64,000 bases of DNA from Apoderus coryli (lineage: Eukaryota; Arthropoda; Insecta; Coleoptera; Attelabidae), in the NCBI GenBank assembly GCA_911728435.2, contig OU452211.1:7112428-7176427 (forward strand), in the 5' to 3' direction. Below the pieces are notes generated by a model. The model did no database searches. It had not been told where the DNA came from and worked only from the letters and a program-made list of their open reading frames with translations. Position 1 is the first letter of the stretch; each line of letters begins with the position of its first letter. A program made the translations under genes and the position numbers. Below, piece by piece: positions 26,044-38,467 of the stretch.

Positions 26044-26174
26044 TCTCAGCTTTATCTACTGGTTTTTTTCCTTATCCACCCGGGAAACTATCCGATTTCC
26101 AAAGGGTGGTTGGTTTGAAGATAATATTTTGCGCACTATATGAGAGGTTCCTAGAATTGCTGTTTTTTGAAGTT

Positions 26175-27190
26175 CTAAAATTTTCGTATTTCGTCTAAGA
26201 ATTTTTGGAGTGAGCAGGATACAGTTTCAGTAGCACCCAGGACCACGGGCAAGATTTTAGTTTTTGTGTTCCAAATTCGTTTTATTTCTATCTCGAGATC
26301 CCTATATTTCATGATTTTCTCTGTTTCCTTCTTATTAATGTTTTTATCTGTTGGAATAGAAACGTCAATTATATAGCACATTTCGTTTGTTTTAATAATT
26401 ATATCAGATTTGTTACAGTGTATTGTTCTGTCTGTTATCACAGGTTGGTTCCAAAGTATTGTGGTTCGGCCACACTCTGAACTTGTAACGTCTTTAGGAG
26501 CGTGTTTATACCACTTCTCGGTTTCAAGTGTTACGCCCAGGCTCTTGCAAATATTGAAATGCAATTGTGTGCAAACTCTGTCGTGGCGGGATATGTATTC
26601 ACGGACCGCTAAGATGGGACACCCTGAGAGAATATGATCCATAGTCTCGTCATATTGCTTGCACATTCGGCATTTTGCGTTTGTTGTATTCTTAAATATA
26701 TTTTTCTTTATGTAATTAGTGTGCAAGTGAGCTTGATCTTGGGCTGCTATAAGGAGTCCCTCCGTTTCACCTGCTAAATGCCCCTTTCTCAACCAGTGTT
26801 TGTCCTTTGTTGACGTATTCTTGTGCATGTTTTTTGCTCTCCAGTTTTCTGTGAGGATGTGTTGTTGTTTAGTTTTTATATCTTTTTGTTTATTGTTTTG
26901 TTCTATTTGTAGTTCTTCTTCAAGTTTGTTTGCTAGTTTTAATATTGACTTACCGGCAGGCCTTTTACCGTCTTGTGTTTTAATAATTTTTTGATATTTG
27001 TCTAAATTCAGTTGTTGCAAGTATTTGCTCAACGATATTATGCTCGTTTTCCATGCATTTTCAATTTGCATTAAGCCTCTGCCTCCCTCTGATCTAGAAA
27101 CATACAATCGGTCGATATCTGCTCTTGGGTGGAGTTGATTTAGTTTCGTCATCAATTTTCTTGTTTTTCTATCCAGTATCTTCAGTTCAT
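26175..27190 (-). CDS. R2/R4-superfamily non-LTR retrotransposon, C-terminal zinc finger and restriction-like endonuclease
   Basis: A 326-residue open frame matching the region after the RT in LINEs that cut DNA with a restriction-like nuclease. A zinc motif C-x2-C...H-x4-C lies at residues 162-179 (CRMCKQ...HILSGC). The nuclease core shows D251 in NKSDIII, D264 in YIIDVSIP and a following KYRDLEIEIKRIW. The usual trailing motif PVVLGATE comes next. The frame is uninterrupted, but the RT and N-terminus are missing, so this is a 5'-truncated copy. Both ends lie next to ATT repeats (26028-26043 and 27197-27212). Dong-type elements are known to insert in TAA repeats; family placement is inferred. 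Confidence 0.7.
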
Positions 27191-27259
27191 CGATTATTAT
27201 TATTATTTAAATATTCTAAATTTAGTATATTATAACAAACAAAGCTTTGTGCAAAGTGG

Positions 27260-27800
27260 GTGCCGCGTGAGCTCACAGCCGACCAAAAACAACAACGAAT
27301 TGATGCTTCAGAGGAGTGTTTGGCGCTGTTAAACCGCAATAAAATGGAATTCATGGATATGAATCCGAGGCGAGCAAAAACGGAACAGTCGGCCGGTAAG
27401 GCGATGGCGTCGGTATTTTGGGATGCGAACGGAATAATATTCATTCAAAAAGGAACCACCATCAACAGCGACTGTTACTGTGCACATGGATCGATTAAAA
27501 GCTGAAATCGCAAAGAAACTGCCACATTTGCAAAAGAAAAAAGTGTTGTTTCACCAAGACAATGCACCGTGTCACAAATCGATGAAAACTATGGCAAAAT
27601 TAAATGAATTGGGCTTCGAATTGCTTACCCACTCACCGTAATTCTCCAGATTTAGCCCCCAACTACTTTTTCCTGTTTTCAAATCTTAAGAGAATGCGTT
27701 CTGGAAAGAAATTTAAGTCCAGTGATGAAATAATCGCTGAAACTGAGGCATATTTTGACGAGAAAGACAAATTGAATGACCTGTTAATTATTAATGGTGA
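27260..27800 (+). pseudogene. mariner transposase, internally deleted and frameshifted
   Basis: ELTADQKQQRIDASEECLAL is the segment before the catalytic domain. It fuses to MNPRRAKTEQSAGKAM, so the block with the first catalytic Asp is deleted. Later frames give VLFHQDNAPCHKS (second Asp) and SPDLAPNYFFLF, where the third Asp is changed to Tyr. LKRMRSGKKFKSSDEIIAET and YFDEKDK follow. It is a different mariner subfamily from the relic at 22845. Confidence 0.7.
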
Positions 27801-28289
27801 CAATACAAAAATTGGGGCTAAATGTAGTGTGACGACCCTGACATTATTAATATTTTCAACATTTAATGATAAATGCTATGTGGGATTTTAATTTTCAATA
27901 ATTTATCACATCCAATAAAAAAACTTGTTATAACAAGAAATCAATACTTTGCCATTGTATACCGCATGATATTTCATTATTCAACCATGTGTATTAAAAG
28001 GTTCGCACGGGAAATAAAATGTTCGTTTCATGCAAATGTAGACAAGTGCACTCGTACATTTACGTTTCATTTGGTTGTTTTTGATTAATTTACTGTTCAG
28101 ATTCCAATGTTCCAAATTATTAATTGGTAATTAGTCCAACATTGTGTGACAGAGTCCTGGCGTCATATTGCCAGCGTTATTCGTCTGTGCTGATGATGAT
28201 TATACACGGTGGAACCAACTCACAAACACAAACGAAATTACACGACGTGATATTGCATAATGAATTGTTCATCGTCACAAAACTCCAAT

Positions 28290-28485
28290 GTTTTTTGGAA
28301 AAGATGGTAAGACTAAATGGCAAAAACATACGTCTGTAAAAGCTGCTGTTCGAACCCGTTCACAAAACATTGTGAGACAATTGCCTGGTGTAAGACGAGC
28401 TGCTCGGCAAATGAAAACCCCATTCGATACCGATATGGTCATTTTTTTAGCGACGCTATGTTTGAAAAAATAGTACTTACAGCAT
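28290..28485 (+). pseudogene. piggyBac-like transposase fragment
   Basis: FFGKDGKTKWQKH, then VRTRSQNIVRQLPGV and RRAARQMKTPFD, continuing after a frameshift as HFFSDAMFEKIV. This is the N-terminal signature of piggyBac transposases (KDGxTKW ... RNIVRxxPG ... FFxDxMxxxIV). Only about 65 residues remain, with no catalytic Asp. A CACCCTGTA end follows at 28528. Confidence 0.65.
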
Positions 28486-28854
28486 TCAAATATGTATATA
28501 CTGGATATACTTTTTGTTTACTGAAACACCCTGTAACTTTTTTCATACAAACTTCTCAAACGACAAATAATAGCCACAATTCTTATACTATTATGTTTTG
28601 CCAATAAAAACTAGGGTTTAGTAAGCGATACCTTTCATTTCCAAAAATTGTATGTTTGTGGTCTCACAGACCGACGCGACGTTAGTAAAGTTGTGAGTCT
28701 CAGGCACGTTAGTAACGGCGGGTTAACGACGGAAGAATGTTTTTGCAAAACCTACTACTGTGCATTCAGTGCCAAACTATGACGTTTTGTTTGAATAATT
28801 TTAAATAACAGCTACAAACACTAAAAACTTGTTTAAACCATTACATACCACCTA

Positions 28855-29245
28855 TTTTTGAATTGAAAATGGCTTTAAATTTAATAATAATACAAAATCC
28901 AAGGCAGTATTTAAAAAAACAAAGTTGATGATAGTTTTTCAAAAGCGAAACGTCATATTGAAAATTTGTAAATACTATCTTATTCTCCTCAAGAAGTAAC
29001 ACTCAAAAATTGCCTGTCATTTTTTTATATCTGTAAAAATAATGTCAGAAATAAATAAAAACTAAAATAGCAAAAAATCATTTTTTCAAAGACTCTCGAA
29101 AACCGCTAAAATTAGTTTACTTTTGAAAACACAATTTAAAAGGTGTTTAAATTGTTCAACTTTTCTCTAATTTAACCGACATTGTAACTCCTGCCGTTTC
29201 CAAGATTCCAATGCTATCCCATTTTTATCTTAGATGCAGTGTATA
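28855..29245 (-). repeat. Uninterrupted copy of the repeat at 14957-16285
   Basis: Reverse complement of both flanks of the element at 15163-16139 with nothing between them (junction near AAAAAATGACAGG.../...TCTGTAAAAATAATGTC at 29020-29045). It gives the empty site for that insertion. Confidence 0.6.
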
Positions 29246-31170
29246 TAATTTAGATATATATCTTTTCGACCGTACTTGAATTATCAAAATAAGATTTTAC
29301 CAGTTTTCGGCCTGTTAAAAACTGAGGTTGATTAATAAACACTCATTTAATTATATAAGCCTCTATATTTCGTCGAAGATCTTCAGGATACACTAAAACA
29401 GAGACAATTTTTTTACCCTACAATACCTATATGTGTTGAATGGTCGTAATCATAAAATACTTTAATAGTTCAACACTTACATTGAGAGTAAATCGATTAA
29501 AATTTTGTGTTCCTTATAAAATAAGTCAATACTAGTATACCCCTAACTGTCCTAATCAGGTAGAGTTTTCCCAACATTTATCGCGATTATTCCCGCATAT
29601 ACACCCTGTATTATTTTGTATTTTAACGTGAAATTGTAGAGACCTATTCGACTACCAAATATCACAAATTTCACCGCACGCCACTGATCCAATATTTTTC
29701 TCCTTAGCGAGGATAAAATTTCCCGAAATTACATACAATATTCATGAATTCTGGTAACACTCTCGTGACGAGAGAGGAAAAACAGTTTTTTTAATGTTTA
29801 TTTATAAACGAAAACCATTTTAATTGATAAAACATTTACATGTTCTTTTTTTAGTATCCATGCTTTTCATCAACCATCTATTAAATGTCTCGCGCGTGGC
29901 GGCGGCCAAACCATAATTTCATGTTAAAGAAATTTAAGTAACATAAAGAATGAAAAAAATAATAAAATATGTACATTTTTAAAATTTATTTTTAGAAATT
30001 TAAATTGCACACTCAGCCAAGGAATGCGTATAGAAATTAATGTATCTATCAAATACAGTTTGTTGTATCTTGATTTATGTGTGTCTAAAATACGCACAAA
30101 CGTTCATTATTTATAACAACGAAAATAATTAAAAATGCTTCCAATTAACATTTTTTACCGCTTTTCTAAAATATATAACATTCAGATGGTTCAGTTAATT
30201 TCAATTTACATAAAACGCGCAGTCAAGCATAATCAATTGACTTATACGAGCTGTTTTAAGGTACGGCCAGACTACTCGTACTCGTAGCATTCGCAATGAC
30301 TACTCGTCTGGTTTGTATTCAGACGGATTTCAGTTACTAGCGGGATTTTGGGATTTTGTAGATTATCTGCCATAACGAAATAACGAATTTTTTGTATTGT
30401 TTTCGTTTTGTATAACGTACACGCTCAAATAATAATTTGACAGTTTCTTCTACATTAAAAATACATGTGAGCCTGTCACATAAGTTTATCTGATCTGAGT
30501 TTGTCAAAGGATAACGCCTATTATCATAATATAGGTACGTCAAAAAAATAGTCCAATTAATTACCACAGCCAGTTGGTAAAAACACAATCGGCAAAATTC
30601 CGTATCAAATTGCAGAATTTTTAAATCTGCGCGCCTATACACCGGTCACTGTTTCCGACGCACATCAGCCACGCTACTCTCCGACTCAGGTGCAAACTTG
30701 CTAGCGATAAAAAAACATGGTGGATGGCAATCATCTACAGTAGCAGAAAGTTATGTGGACAACTCACTAGAGAATAAGAAAAATGTGGTAAATAAAATAT
30801 TCTGAAAAAAGTGATAATTTGCTCACAGTAAATAATACCGAACACTGTAATTTTAGCAGTAATAATCAATGTATTAATAAATCAAATATAAACTTACCAT
30901 CTAGCATAATTATCAATAATTATGCTCAAGGCATAATAAATATCGTCACAAAACAAAAGTTATCTCCCCATCAGGGATGTCTTGCTGGGAGTCAGTGTTG
31001 ATGTCTTGAGTCTCGACCTCACCCATGACATAAACTGTTATCGTTGTCATCTGGCTCAACTTCCGGGTCAGTTTCAACTTCTGCAATAGCCTTTCTACAT
31101 ATTGTTGGGTTTTTTCATAGTCTCCCGTCATTATAAGCTTTATTTATAATTAATGAAAGTCAAGAATGAG
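29246..31170. other. No gene recognised
   Basis: A 101-residue minus-strand ORF at 30337-30642 has no recognisable domain and I do not support it. A CACCCTGTATTA end lies at 29601. Confidence 0.4.
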
Positions 31171-31177
31171 TCGCTAA

Positions 31178-31306
31178 AGTTAGTTTACTTTTGAAATCAC
31201 CATTTAAAAGGTGTACAACTTTTCTCTAATTTAACCGACATTGTAAATCCTACCGTTTCCCAGATTCCAACGCTATCCCATTCTTATCTTGGACACATTG
31301 TATATA
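31178..31306 (-). repeat. Partial third copy of the repeat at 14957
   Basis: Matches 29115-29245, including CTCTAATTTAACCGACATTG and the TCTTGGACAC.TTGTATAT end. Confidence 0.55.
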
Positions 31307-31968
31307 TCAATATGATTTTGCTTTATCTTGTGACTGTACCTTATAAAATCATTGTGCCTACCAAATATAAACTGGTTCCAAAAAAATACCTAGGTTCCAG
31401 TATTTGTTCGCTCAAAACGAAATTTATAGCGGCAATCTTTTTAGATTAAAGGTATAAACGATGTGATCAATCTGATAACACTTTATTTTGATAACTTAAT
31501 CCAAAATAACTGTCATTCATTATACGCTACAAATAACTCATGAAAATAGACTCTAACAACTTCCACCCTTAATTCTAATAATCCTTTTTCAATGTCATTC
31601 CACAATGCCTGTCTACATCCATTAGAACAACACAATCAAACCCCTTTTTGTCGTCAGCCCTTTTTTTCTGTATATGCGGCTGTGTGTAACAGAACACCAC
31701 ATCATCCTGCCATTTGTGTGTGTCACATGTTCAAACAGTAGACATCAGCAGGAAAAGAGGGTTAGTCAGCCAACTGTAAAATGTTAACGAAATCGTGCGG
31801 AAGTTAATGTAAAATAATTATGTACTCATGTAAGATAACTTTAAAATAAACACAGCAATAATACTATAACTGCTATGTTTAAGAAATACGTTTTTTTTTA
31901 AATCTTTTTTTACCCCATTTTACACTATTTTCGAACGCCAATGTGGTCTAATATTTTATGTTAAATAT

Positions 31969-32167
31969 TGTCACGAGTACAGATTCCAAAATTATTAATA
32001 AATAAATATAAATGATGAATAATTAGCAAACCCCAGATGCAAACTCTTCTCTACTTTAACTGTTAATAAACTTAATCTATTTAAACTTGGTATTCGGTGT
32101 TTCAATCTTTTAGATAAGGTCCTTATTTTCAATGCCCTCGTAGTTCACGTTAAACCTCAACGTGACA
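31969..32167 (+). mobile_element. Probable solo LTR (199 bp)
   Basis: Starts TGTCACG and ends CGTGACA (TG...CA ends inside a 7-base inverted repeat) with ATAT directly on both sides (31965-31968, 32168-32171). It contains TTAATAAACTTAATC, a likely polyadenylation signal. A related fragment lies at 3787-3914. No internal retroelement genes are adjacent. Confidence 0.55.
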
Positions 32168-32171
32168 ATAT

Positions 32172-34760
32172 TTTAGGTTATATTCAATTAAATGCGTAAA
32201 AAATTATGCAGTATTTCGGATAAGTTTAAGTAATTATTCCGAAACAAAAAGATTTTATTTAGTAAAGGTAGTAGAGCGTCTAATGTTTCCGTGCATTTTT
32301 TTAGCCTTTTTAGTGGAGATAAAATTTTTACTGGGCAGAAAATAGTAAAGATTTTTACCATTTTTAGAAAGCTAGGCATTTTCTAGGCCCTTAAAGTTTA
32401 GCCACTATCCAATTATGCATAAGCAAATTGATAGTTTTCACACTGATAGAATGAATCAACATTGAAACTTTGATTGGCGCATAAATTATTGAGGTGTATA
32501 TAGATCTATCTGGTCATGAATGGAGCACGAATAGCGAAGGTTTAATGGGGTGTAAACAGAAATCGAAACATAATGTTATGTAGCGTATAAAGATAATAGA
32601 GTCATTTATTGAAATAGGTAGACCTCATCATTATTATGGAACTGATATACTATAGGAGCATATTGTATATTGTTTTGGTTTGTTTAATGGTATAGTGTGA
32701 ATAATTTAGAGCTTTGGTCATGAGTAATGTGTGTATTTACCTGTGGTTACATGGCACGTGAATTTTGATCATTTACAGTTACATTTCTTTTTCGTGATTT
32801 TTAGCTGTTTTAGTTAATATACAATGATTGTACCCAGAAGGTAAGGAAAACTTTGAACCGTTAAACATTTTAATAAGAACAGAAAAGAGCTGCAGTTCCT
32901 TGTAAAAATAAATAAAATAACCTTTTATGCGATGATTAATTTCTTGATCTCTTCATTATGAGCAATTTTTTCCATCCTCTCCGTGTTTAGCTAGGCGTCT
33001 TTTCTTAAGATGAACAATCGAACATTTGTCGATCCCAAACTCCATGCCAACGTCATGAGTATACTGCTGCACTACCCTTATTGTGTTCTTTAGATCTTTG
33101 TCCCCGGAAGCATACAGTTTCAGGTTATCTATATAAAATTGATAAGAATGGGATGAGATTAAGAATTGGATTTAATAGGAACGGTGCTTTTACCAAGTCC
33201 CAATTTGAGAGTTAGAAAATAAGGGTAAAGCCTCCCTTATGTCTTTGTAGTATTTAAAGATTCAGGTAAGCGTGCTCTACTGAGTTAAATATTTATAAAA
33301 AAGTTTATAAAAGGGTTTGAGTTTTATTAAGTTACTCGCTTGGCTTGTTGAGCTACTCGAGAATCGCCCACTTACATCACGCTCACGAAAGAGGATCTTA
33401 TTGATTCTCCCTCGTAAACGAGTGACGGTCTGTATTTGAGCGGCGTCTTTCAGTTAACAGTTATTTGATTAAATTAAAAAAACTATATTAAAATTCAAAG
33501 GAAAGTCAGATGAATATTACTATTATTTATTTAATTATTTAAAAAATGTACAAAAATCCCCAACGGGCGGATTAGGGCTTCTAGGACCCGAAGTTTACTT
33601 CACCGAAGTTTGGAGAGAAGACCCCCGTTTTTTCCTGTTGCGTAAAAATTTATACATTTGATTATCTCCACTCTTTCGAATATCGACCAATGCAATTGTC
33701 TATTCTTAGCGTCGGTCGGACCGTTTTTTGTTGACTTTGCAATTTGTCTATTAGGTACAATACCGATGCTAAAGTAATGAACTTGTATTAACTTTGATGA
33801 ACTTTTTAATAATGATTAATCAGCATAAAATAGCTAGTTCGACCGGATGCAATATTTTTATTACAATATACCGGGTGTGACATTATGCCTCCGGGCTGAG
33901 GGTGTGCCGCAACAGTAGCCGCGTGTGTTTCAAAGGGCAATTTATTATTATTCATATCAATGGATTTCCCAGATCTTTAATGAATGATGTTCCAAATCAA
34001 ACAGTTTGTAGATAAATAATTTTTGTTATTTCATGTCATTTTACAACGTTTCGACAACGCATAATTTTTTATACTTGTCGCAAGGGACGACTGACGCTTG
34101 CGGCTTGAGACCCAAACGAATGGAGTTCGTAACGAGTGCCAATCAACCTGTTGGCGGACCTCTGTTAATTTACATAGGAAGTTGAGAGTAAGCAGAATCG
34201 CGTTGTCTTCCAGTCGCAACCACGTCGAGTGCCTATTGACCCCACAGTAGTTTACCGATAGATGGCAGTTGACGGAAGCAGTGTTGCCATTAAAGTTACT
34301 GCGCGGGAAATTCAAAAAACCGCACCCTCGTATGTTTTTTTAAAGGCATGAAGCAGCAGAGAAAGAGAAACGATAATATGAAGAAAACCTCATTTCTTCT
34401 AAAAAATGCAATTATTTATGAATTAACCTAGAATAATAAATGTACTAGATAAGTACGTAAAAGAGAATACAATATAAGTAAACGTGAAGCGTAAAATTAC
34501 TGAGATTATTAAGTTCCGCTAACAATTTTTCCTTCGATAATTATTATATTTTTACGCACGTCTTCTTTCTTTCATCTCGTGTTTTTATTCTATTTTTTGT
34601 ACGTAATTATTCCGAAACAAAAAGATTTTATTTAGTAGAGGTAGTAGTAGGGGTAGGCTGGAAAAATAATACTAATACTTGTAGATCATTACCAAAACAA
34701 ATAGGAAAATGCAGAAAACAAAGACATTCTTAAATGTCAAACCCATTATTCATTTTCCTA
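32172..34760. other. No gene recognised; one LINE-like tail
   Basis: 33518-33620 (TACTATTATTTATTTAATTA, then AATCCCCAACGGGCGGATTA) resembles a minus-strand LINE 3' end. 33870-33935 is a short GC-richer patch after TACCGGGTGTGACA. The 94-codon minus ORF at 34031-34315 looks like chance. Confidence 0.4.
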
Positions 34761-34765
34761 CATAA

Positions 34766-34845
34766 TCAATAATAATAATAACTTTATTTATATGGGGCGA
34801 AGTCTAGCCTAATGTCCACTCATACTTAACCCTTATACTTACATA
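34766..34845 (-). mobile_element. LINE 3' end fragment with (TAA)n tail
   Basis: AATAATAATAACTTTATTTA followed by TGGGGCGAAGTCTAGCC. The layout matches the tail beginning at 34848, so this is a second, truncated minus-strand LINE end next to the large one. Confidence 0.45.
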
Positions 34846-35181
34846 ATAATAATAATAATTTTATTTGCGAAAATCAACACATCTTACAAAATAACAACAT
34901 AATATTACATTATCAATTAGGTAATAAATTACATATATATAACATAACTTATCTACTGTGTTCTCGCAAAAAGGAACCAGAATCAATCTATGAAAGTTCT
35001 AGTCTGGTCCCTAAAATAAATGGACAAGAATAAAATAAATGTAATTAACAATCAAATCACTGTCGTAATAGAGTAGTATCACACAAATACTTATAAAAAC
35101 AGTCACCCAACAATCAGAAACCCAAGTAAATCTATTTCCGAAGGCTGCAACAAAATTTACCATTTTTTCCTATATAGGTAC

Positions 35182-37979
35182 CTATACATTTCTGATGGTG
35201 AGAAGTCTCTTTTTTACTTGCACCTTGAATTTCATTAAAGGCAATGATTTAAAACTCTTCGGAACTTCATTATATAACACGCATATATTGTAGGAAAAAC
35301 TTCGTCTAAACAGAGTCGTTTTATGCGGCGGCAAGGCTAACAATCCCTATGCCTCAAGTTCAAATTATGCACGTCCGTCCTGTATCTAATTTTCCGAGCC
35401 AAATATTCCGGTTTCAGTTCTGTCAGGATTCTGTGAAAGAGGACCAAAGAATGAAGTTTTCGTCTTTCATTCATACGCAGCCAGCCTGCCTCCCCGAGCT
35501 TATAAGACACCGGATCAAATTTCCTGATACCATAAACAAAACGCAAGCACGATTTTTGCATCTTCTCGATTCGGTCACTGTCACGCTGACTAATACAAGA
35601 TCCGTAAGTCACATCACAAAAGCCGAAGTGACTGAGTACCAATGAGTCAGTAAGTTGCAACTTCAATGAACGTGACAAGAGGCTTCGATGGGGGTACAGC
35701 ATCTTTAATGCTCTGTAAGATTTTTGTAGACAAAAACCAACATGAGATTCAAAACGCAGATCCGTGTCCATAATCAACCCTAAGTTACGGGTCTCATGAA
35801 CTGAAGTTAAATCGGATCCATTTATTTTGATCCTCATATTAGCTGCTAGGTGTTTTCGGTTCCTTCCAAAGAACAGAACAGTAGACTTTGACGGATTTAT
35901 CTGCAAATGATGCAGGTGGGACCGCTCGACAAGTACCCTTAAATCCTCATTCACAACAGACTCAGCTGCACGCCAATCATCCGGTGGAAATGAATAATAT
36001 AGCTGAGTATCATCAGCATACATATGCATGGTGCACTTTCTCGTATTGGAAACCAAATTACTTGTATATAAATTGAACAGTAAGGGGCCCAAAATTGAGC
36101 CCTGAGGAACTCCGCAGTCAATGCCACTCCGTGACGATTGACCCACAGGTGTCTCCACAAATTGTGATCTATTTTCCAAATAGCTTGATATAAATTTCCC
36201 AGCAGTGTCGGAAAATCCCAGAAAATGGAGCACCTCAACCAAAAGGGAGTGGTCGATGGTATCGAACGCTCTAGAAAAATCAATCAAAACCAAAACAGTA
36301 GCAAGTCCCTGATCCGCTGCTCTAATAATGTCATCAACAATATGCAAAAGTGCAGTACCACAATCATGACCGGTTCTAAAACCAGACTGGGTGACAGGCA
36401 TTAGAGAATATTCCTGAACATGTGCACATATCTGTTTATACATCACCCTTTCTAAAACCTTCGAGAGGCACGGTAAAATACTCACTGGCCTAAGGTCATT
36501 AAAATCCTTAACATCAGACTTCTTAGGTAACGGACAAACCCGAGCAACTTTCCAACAACGCGGAAAATAGTTCTCCAATAAACAAGAATTAACAATATTT
36601 GTCAAATGTGGTAGCACATGGGGACAACATAACAGAATCATTTCTAAATTTATCAAATCCGACCCTGTGGCCAGTGATTTTAAGTCATTCAATATGTTAG
36701 TTATTTGTGTAACATTTACTGTAGTAAACTCAAAAAGTTCAACAAAGTGTGTTTTGACATTGCTTCTGTAATAATCCAAGAGTTGAGGGTCAACAGGCCG
36801 TTTTCTTGAGAATTGCAGAAAGAAATTATTAATATTTTCAGGCTTATCAAGAAACTGAGGCAAAGGCTGCTCTCTCCTTGACGACACAACGTTTAACTGT
36901 CTTAATCTTCGCCACAAAAGTTTACTGTTTTGGGGATTCATGCAAAAACTCAAATAGCTTTTTTTCTCATTTTTTATTAAAATATTGGCTTGATTTTTAA
37001 TTTGTTTATAAGATTCCCAATTATTTTCGTTTCTGTCACGTAAATACCTTTTATAAGCTTTGTCCTTCAATTGTATAACAAATTTTACGTTATCAGTGAA
37101 CCAAGCTGGCTTTTGCTTTCTAATTTTAACATTTTTAAGTGGTGCTAACACATCAAAAATACAACATATAATAGAATTAAAATATTCGAGCTTTTCATCG
37201 ATACCTTGCATGTATATAATTTCATCAAATGGCGCCTCAGTTAAAAACTGATGTAACAATTCTTTATCAATTCTCTTTAAATTTCTAAAGGTAACAGATT
37301 TATCAGAAACCTTATTGTTTTTTACACCTAAATGACAGTAAACTAGAAAATGGTCAGAAATGCCCAGATCCAGACAGCCAAACTTACAGCTAGAAACAAT
37401 ATCCCTATTCACAACAATTACATCCAACAAGCTACTAGTTTGTGCTGTTACACGTGTTGGTACATCTATTACTTGTTCCAGATCAAGAGTGTCAAGTATC
37501 GATAAAAACCTCTGCGAGCTGTGGTTATCAATATCTAAAAGATTAATATTCAAATCGCCTCCACAAACAATATTTGAGCTCTGCAAGGCATGTTCTGTTA
37601 AAGAACTTTCAAAAATATCAATAAAACTATTAAAATTTCCCCCAGGCGGTCTATAAAAAGTCCCAACATTATAAACTTTATTACTATTAATTTCCATACA
37701 TACCCATAGATATTCCAAATCAGGTCCTACCTCACCACTCAAAACTTTGACCTTATATTTACTGGACACATATGTGCCAACCCAGCCCCCACGCCGGACT
37801 CTGTCCTTCCGAAGAAATGAATAATTTGGAATAGATACAGCTTGATTATCAATATCAGGTGTTAACCAAGTTTCTGAGACTCCCACAACATCATACTTAT
37901 TTTGAACAATAAAATCAAAAACATCTGCAAAATGGTTCGTCAATGAACGTACGTTCAAAAATGCTATATTCAAAGACAT
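35182..37979 (-). CDS. LINE ORF2: AP endonuclease and reverse transcriptase
   Basis: An 880-residue open frame from ATG at 37979 to a stop at 35337. The APE-type endonuclease at about 1-220 has N9, E36 in VSETWL, D142/N144 in GGDLNIN and SDH 208-210, so its active site looks complete; GGWVGTY at 64-70 departs from the usual GGGVGIY. The RT at about 470-760 shows LIDFSRAFD (D567), GVPQGSILGPLLF and YADD at 654-657. The frame stops after NLRHRDC, but the next frame continues LALPPHKTTLFRRSF and VLYNEVPKSF to a TAG at 35182, the expected LINE C-terminus. A one-base indel near 35340 therefore cuts about 50 residues. It copies its RNA at the nicked target site. Confidence 0.8.
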
Positions 37980-38083
37980 CTACTACAAATAACAACCTAC
38001 GGAAGCAGAAATAAATTAATCAAATCAGTTTAATACTAAACTGACAGTCGTTTTTTCACTTCACCAAAACACTTCTTTTTAAA

Positions 38084-38126
38084 TCTCGACGCGCGTTTCG
38101 CTAACAATGTTAGCATCCTCAGGAGA
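38084..38126 (-). ncRNA. Hammerhead ribozyme-like motif (minus copy of pair)
   Basis: Mirror of the + copy at 38137-38179 with the same core, stems and GTC site. Confidence 0.5.
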
Positions 38127-38136
38127 GAATTAATTC

Positions 38137-38179
38137 TCTCCTGAGGATGCTAACATTGTTAGCGAAACGCGCGTCGAGA
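38137..38179 (+). ncRNA. Hammerhead ribozyme-like motif (plus copy of pair)
   Basis: Stem I TCTC/GAGA; core CTGAGGA (38141-38147, fits CUGANGA); one extra T; stem II GCTAAC-ATT-GTTAGC, six perfect pairs; GAAA (38164-38167); minimal stem III AC-GCGC-GT; cleavage triplet GTC (38173-38175). All invariant core bases are present. The unpaired T before stem II is unusual and could lower activity. Confidence 0.55.
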
Positions 38180-38298
38180 TTTAAAAAGAAGTGTTTTGGT
38201 GAAGTGGAAAAACGACTGTCAGTTTAGTGTTCTACGCCAAAGGTTCTACTCATCGATTATAAATCAGTTTAATGTTATCCCAAAATTGTGAAAACCAA

Positions 38299-38300
<2 letters not shown>

Positions 38301-38329
<29 letters not shown>
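38301..38329. repeat. (AT)n microsatellite
   Basis: About 14 AT units in the LINE inter-ORF region. Confidence 0.9.
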
Positions 38330-38332
<3 letters not shown>

Positions 38333-38467
38333 ATACAAATTAAAAGCAAAATTAACCTTAATTACTTTCACAGTAGTATGCGATAAAAAGATATACGAAT
38401 ACAATGCAAACAATAAAGAAAAAAAAAATAACACACAGTGAGCGTTTGTGCTTCCGGCTACATTCCT

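Larger units (their letters stand above)
38035..38260. mobile_element. 226-bp insertion made of two head-to-head hammerhead-like units
   Basis: 38035-38228 is a palindrome of two 97-bp arms, with one mismatch noticed by eye. Each arm carries one hammerhead-like motif and both start at the centre (38131/38132). A 32-base tail follows. The insertion is flanked by a 13-bp direct repeat AAATCAGTTTAAT at 38022-38034 and 38261-38273, so it landed in the LINE between ORF1 and ORF2. Penelope-like elements carry such ribozymes in their terminal repeats, often inverted; assignment is inferred. Confidence 0.65.

Noticed and set aside
28931..28960. GATGATAG...GCGAAACGTC as a ribozyme
   Set aside because: Part of the repeat shared with 16190-16220, where the GAAAC half is not conserved.
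29359..29386. CTGAAGATCTTCGACGAAAT on the minus strand as another hammerhead
   Set aside because: The bases between CTGAAGA and GAAA do not form a stem and no cleavage triplet follows.
30337..30642. 101-codon minus-strand ORF
   Set aside because: No domain, splice partner or repeat support.
34031..34315. 94-codon minus-strand ORF
   Set aside because: No recognisable motif; probably open by chance in a GC-richer patch.
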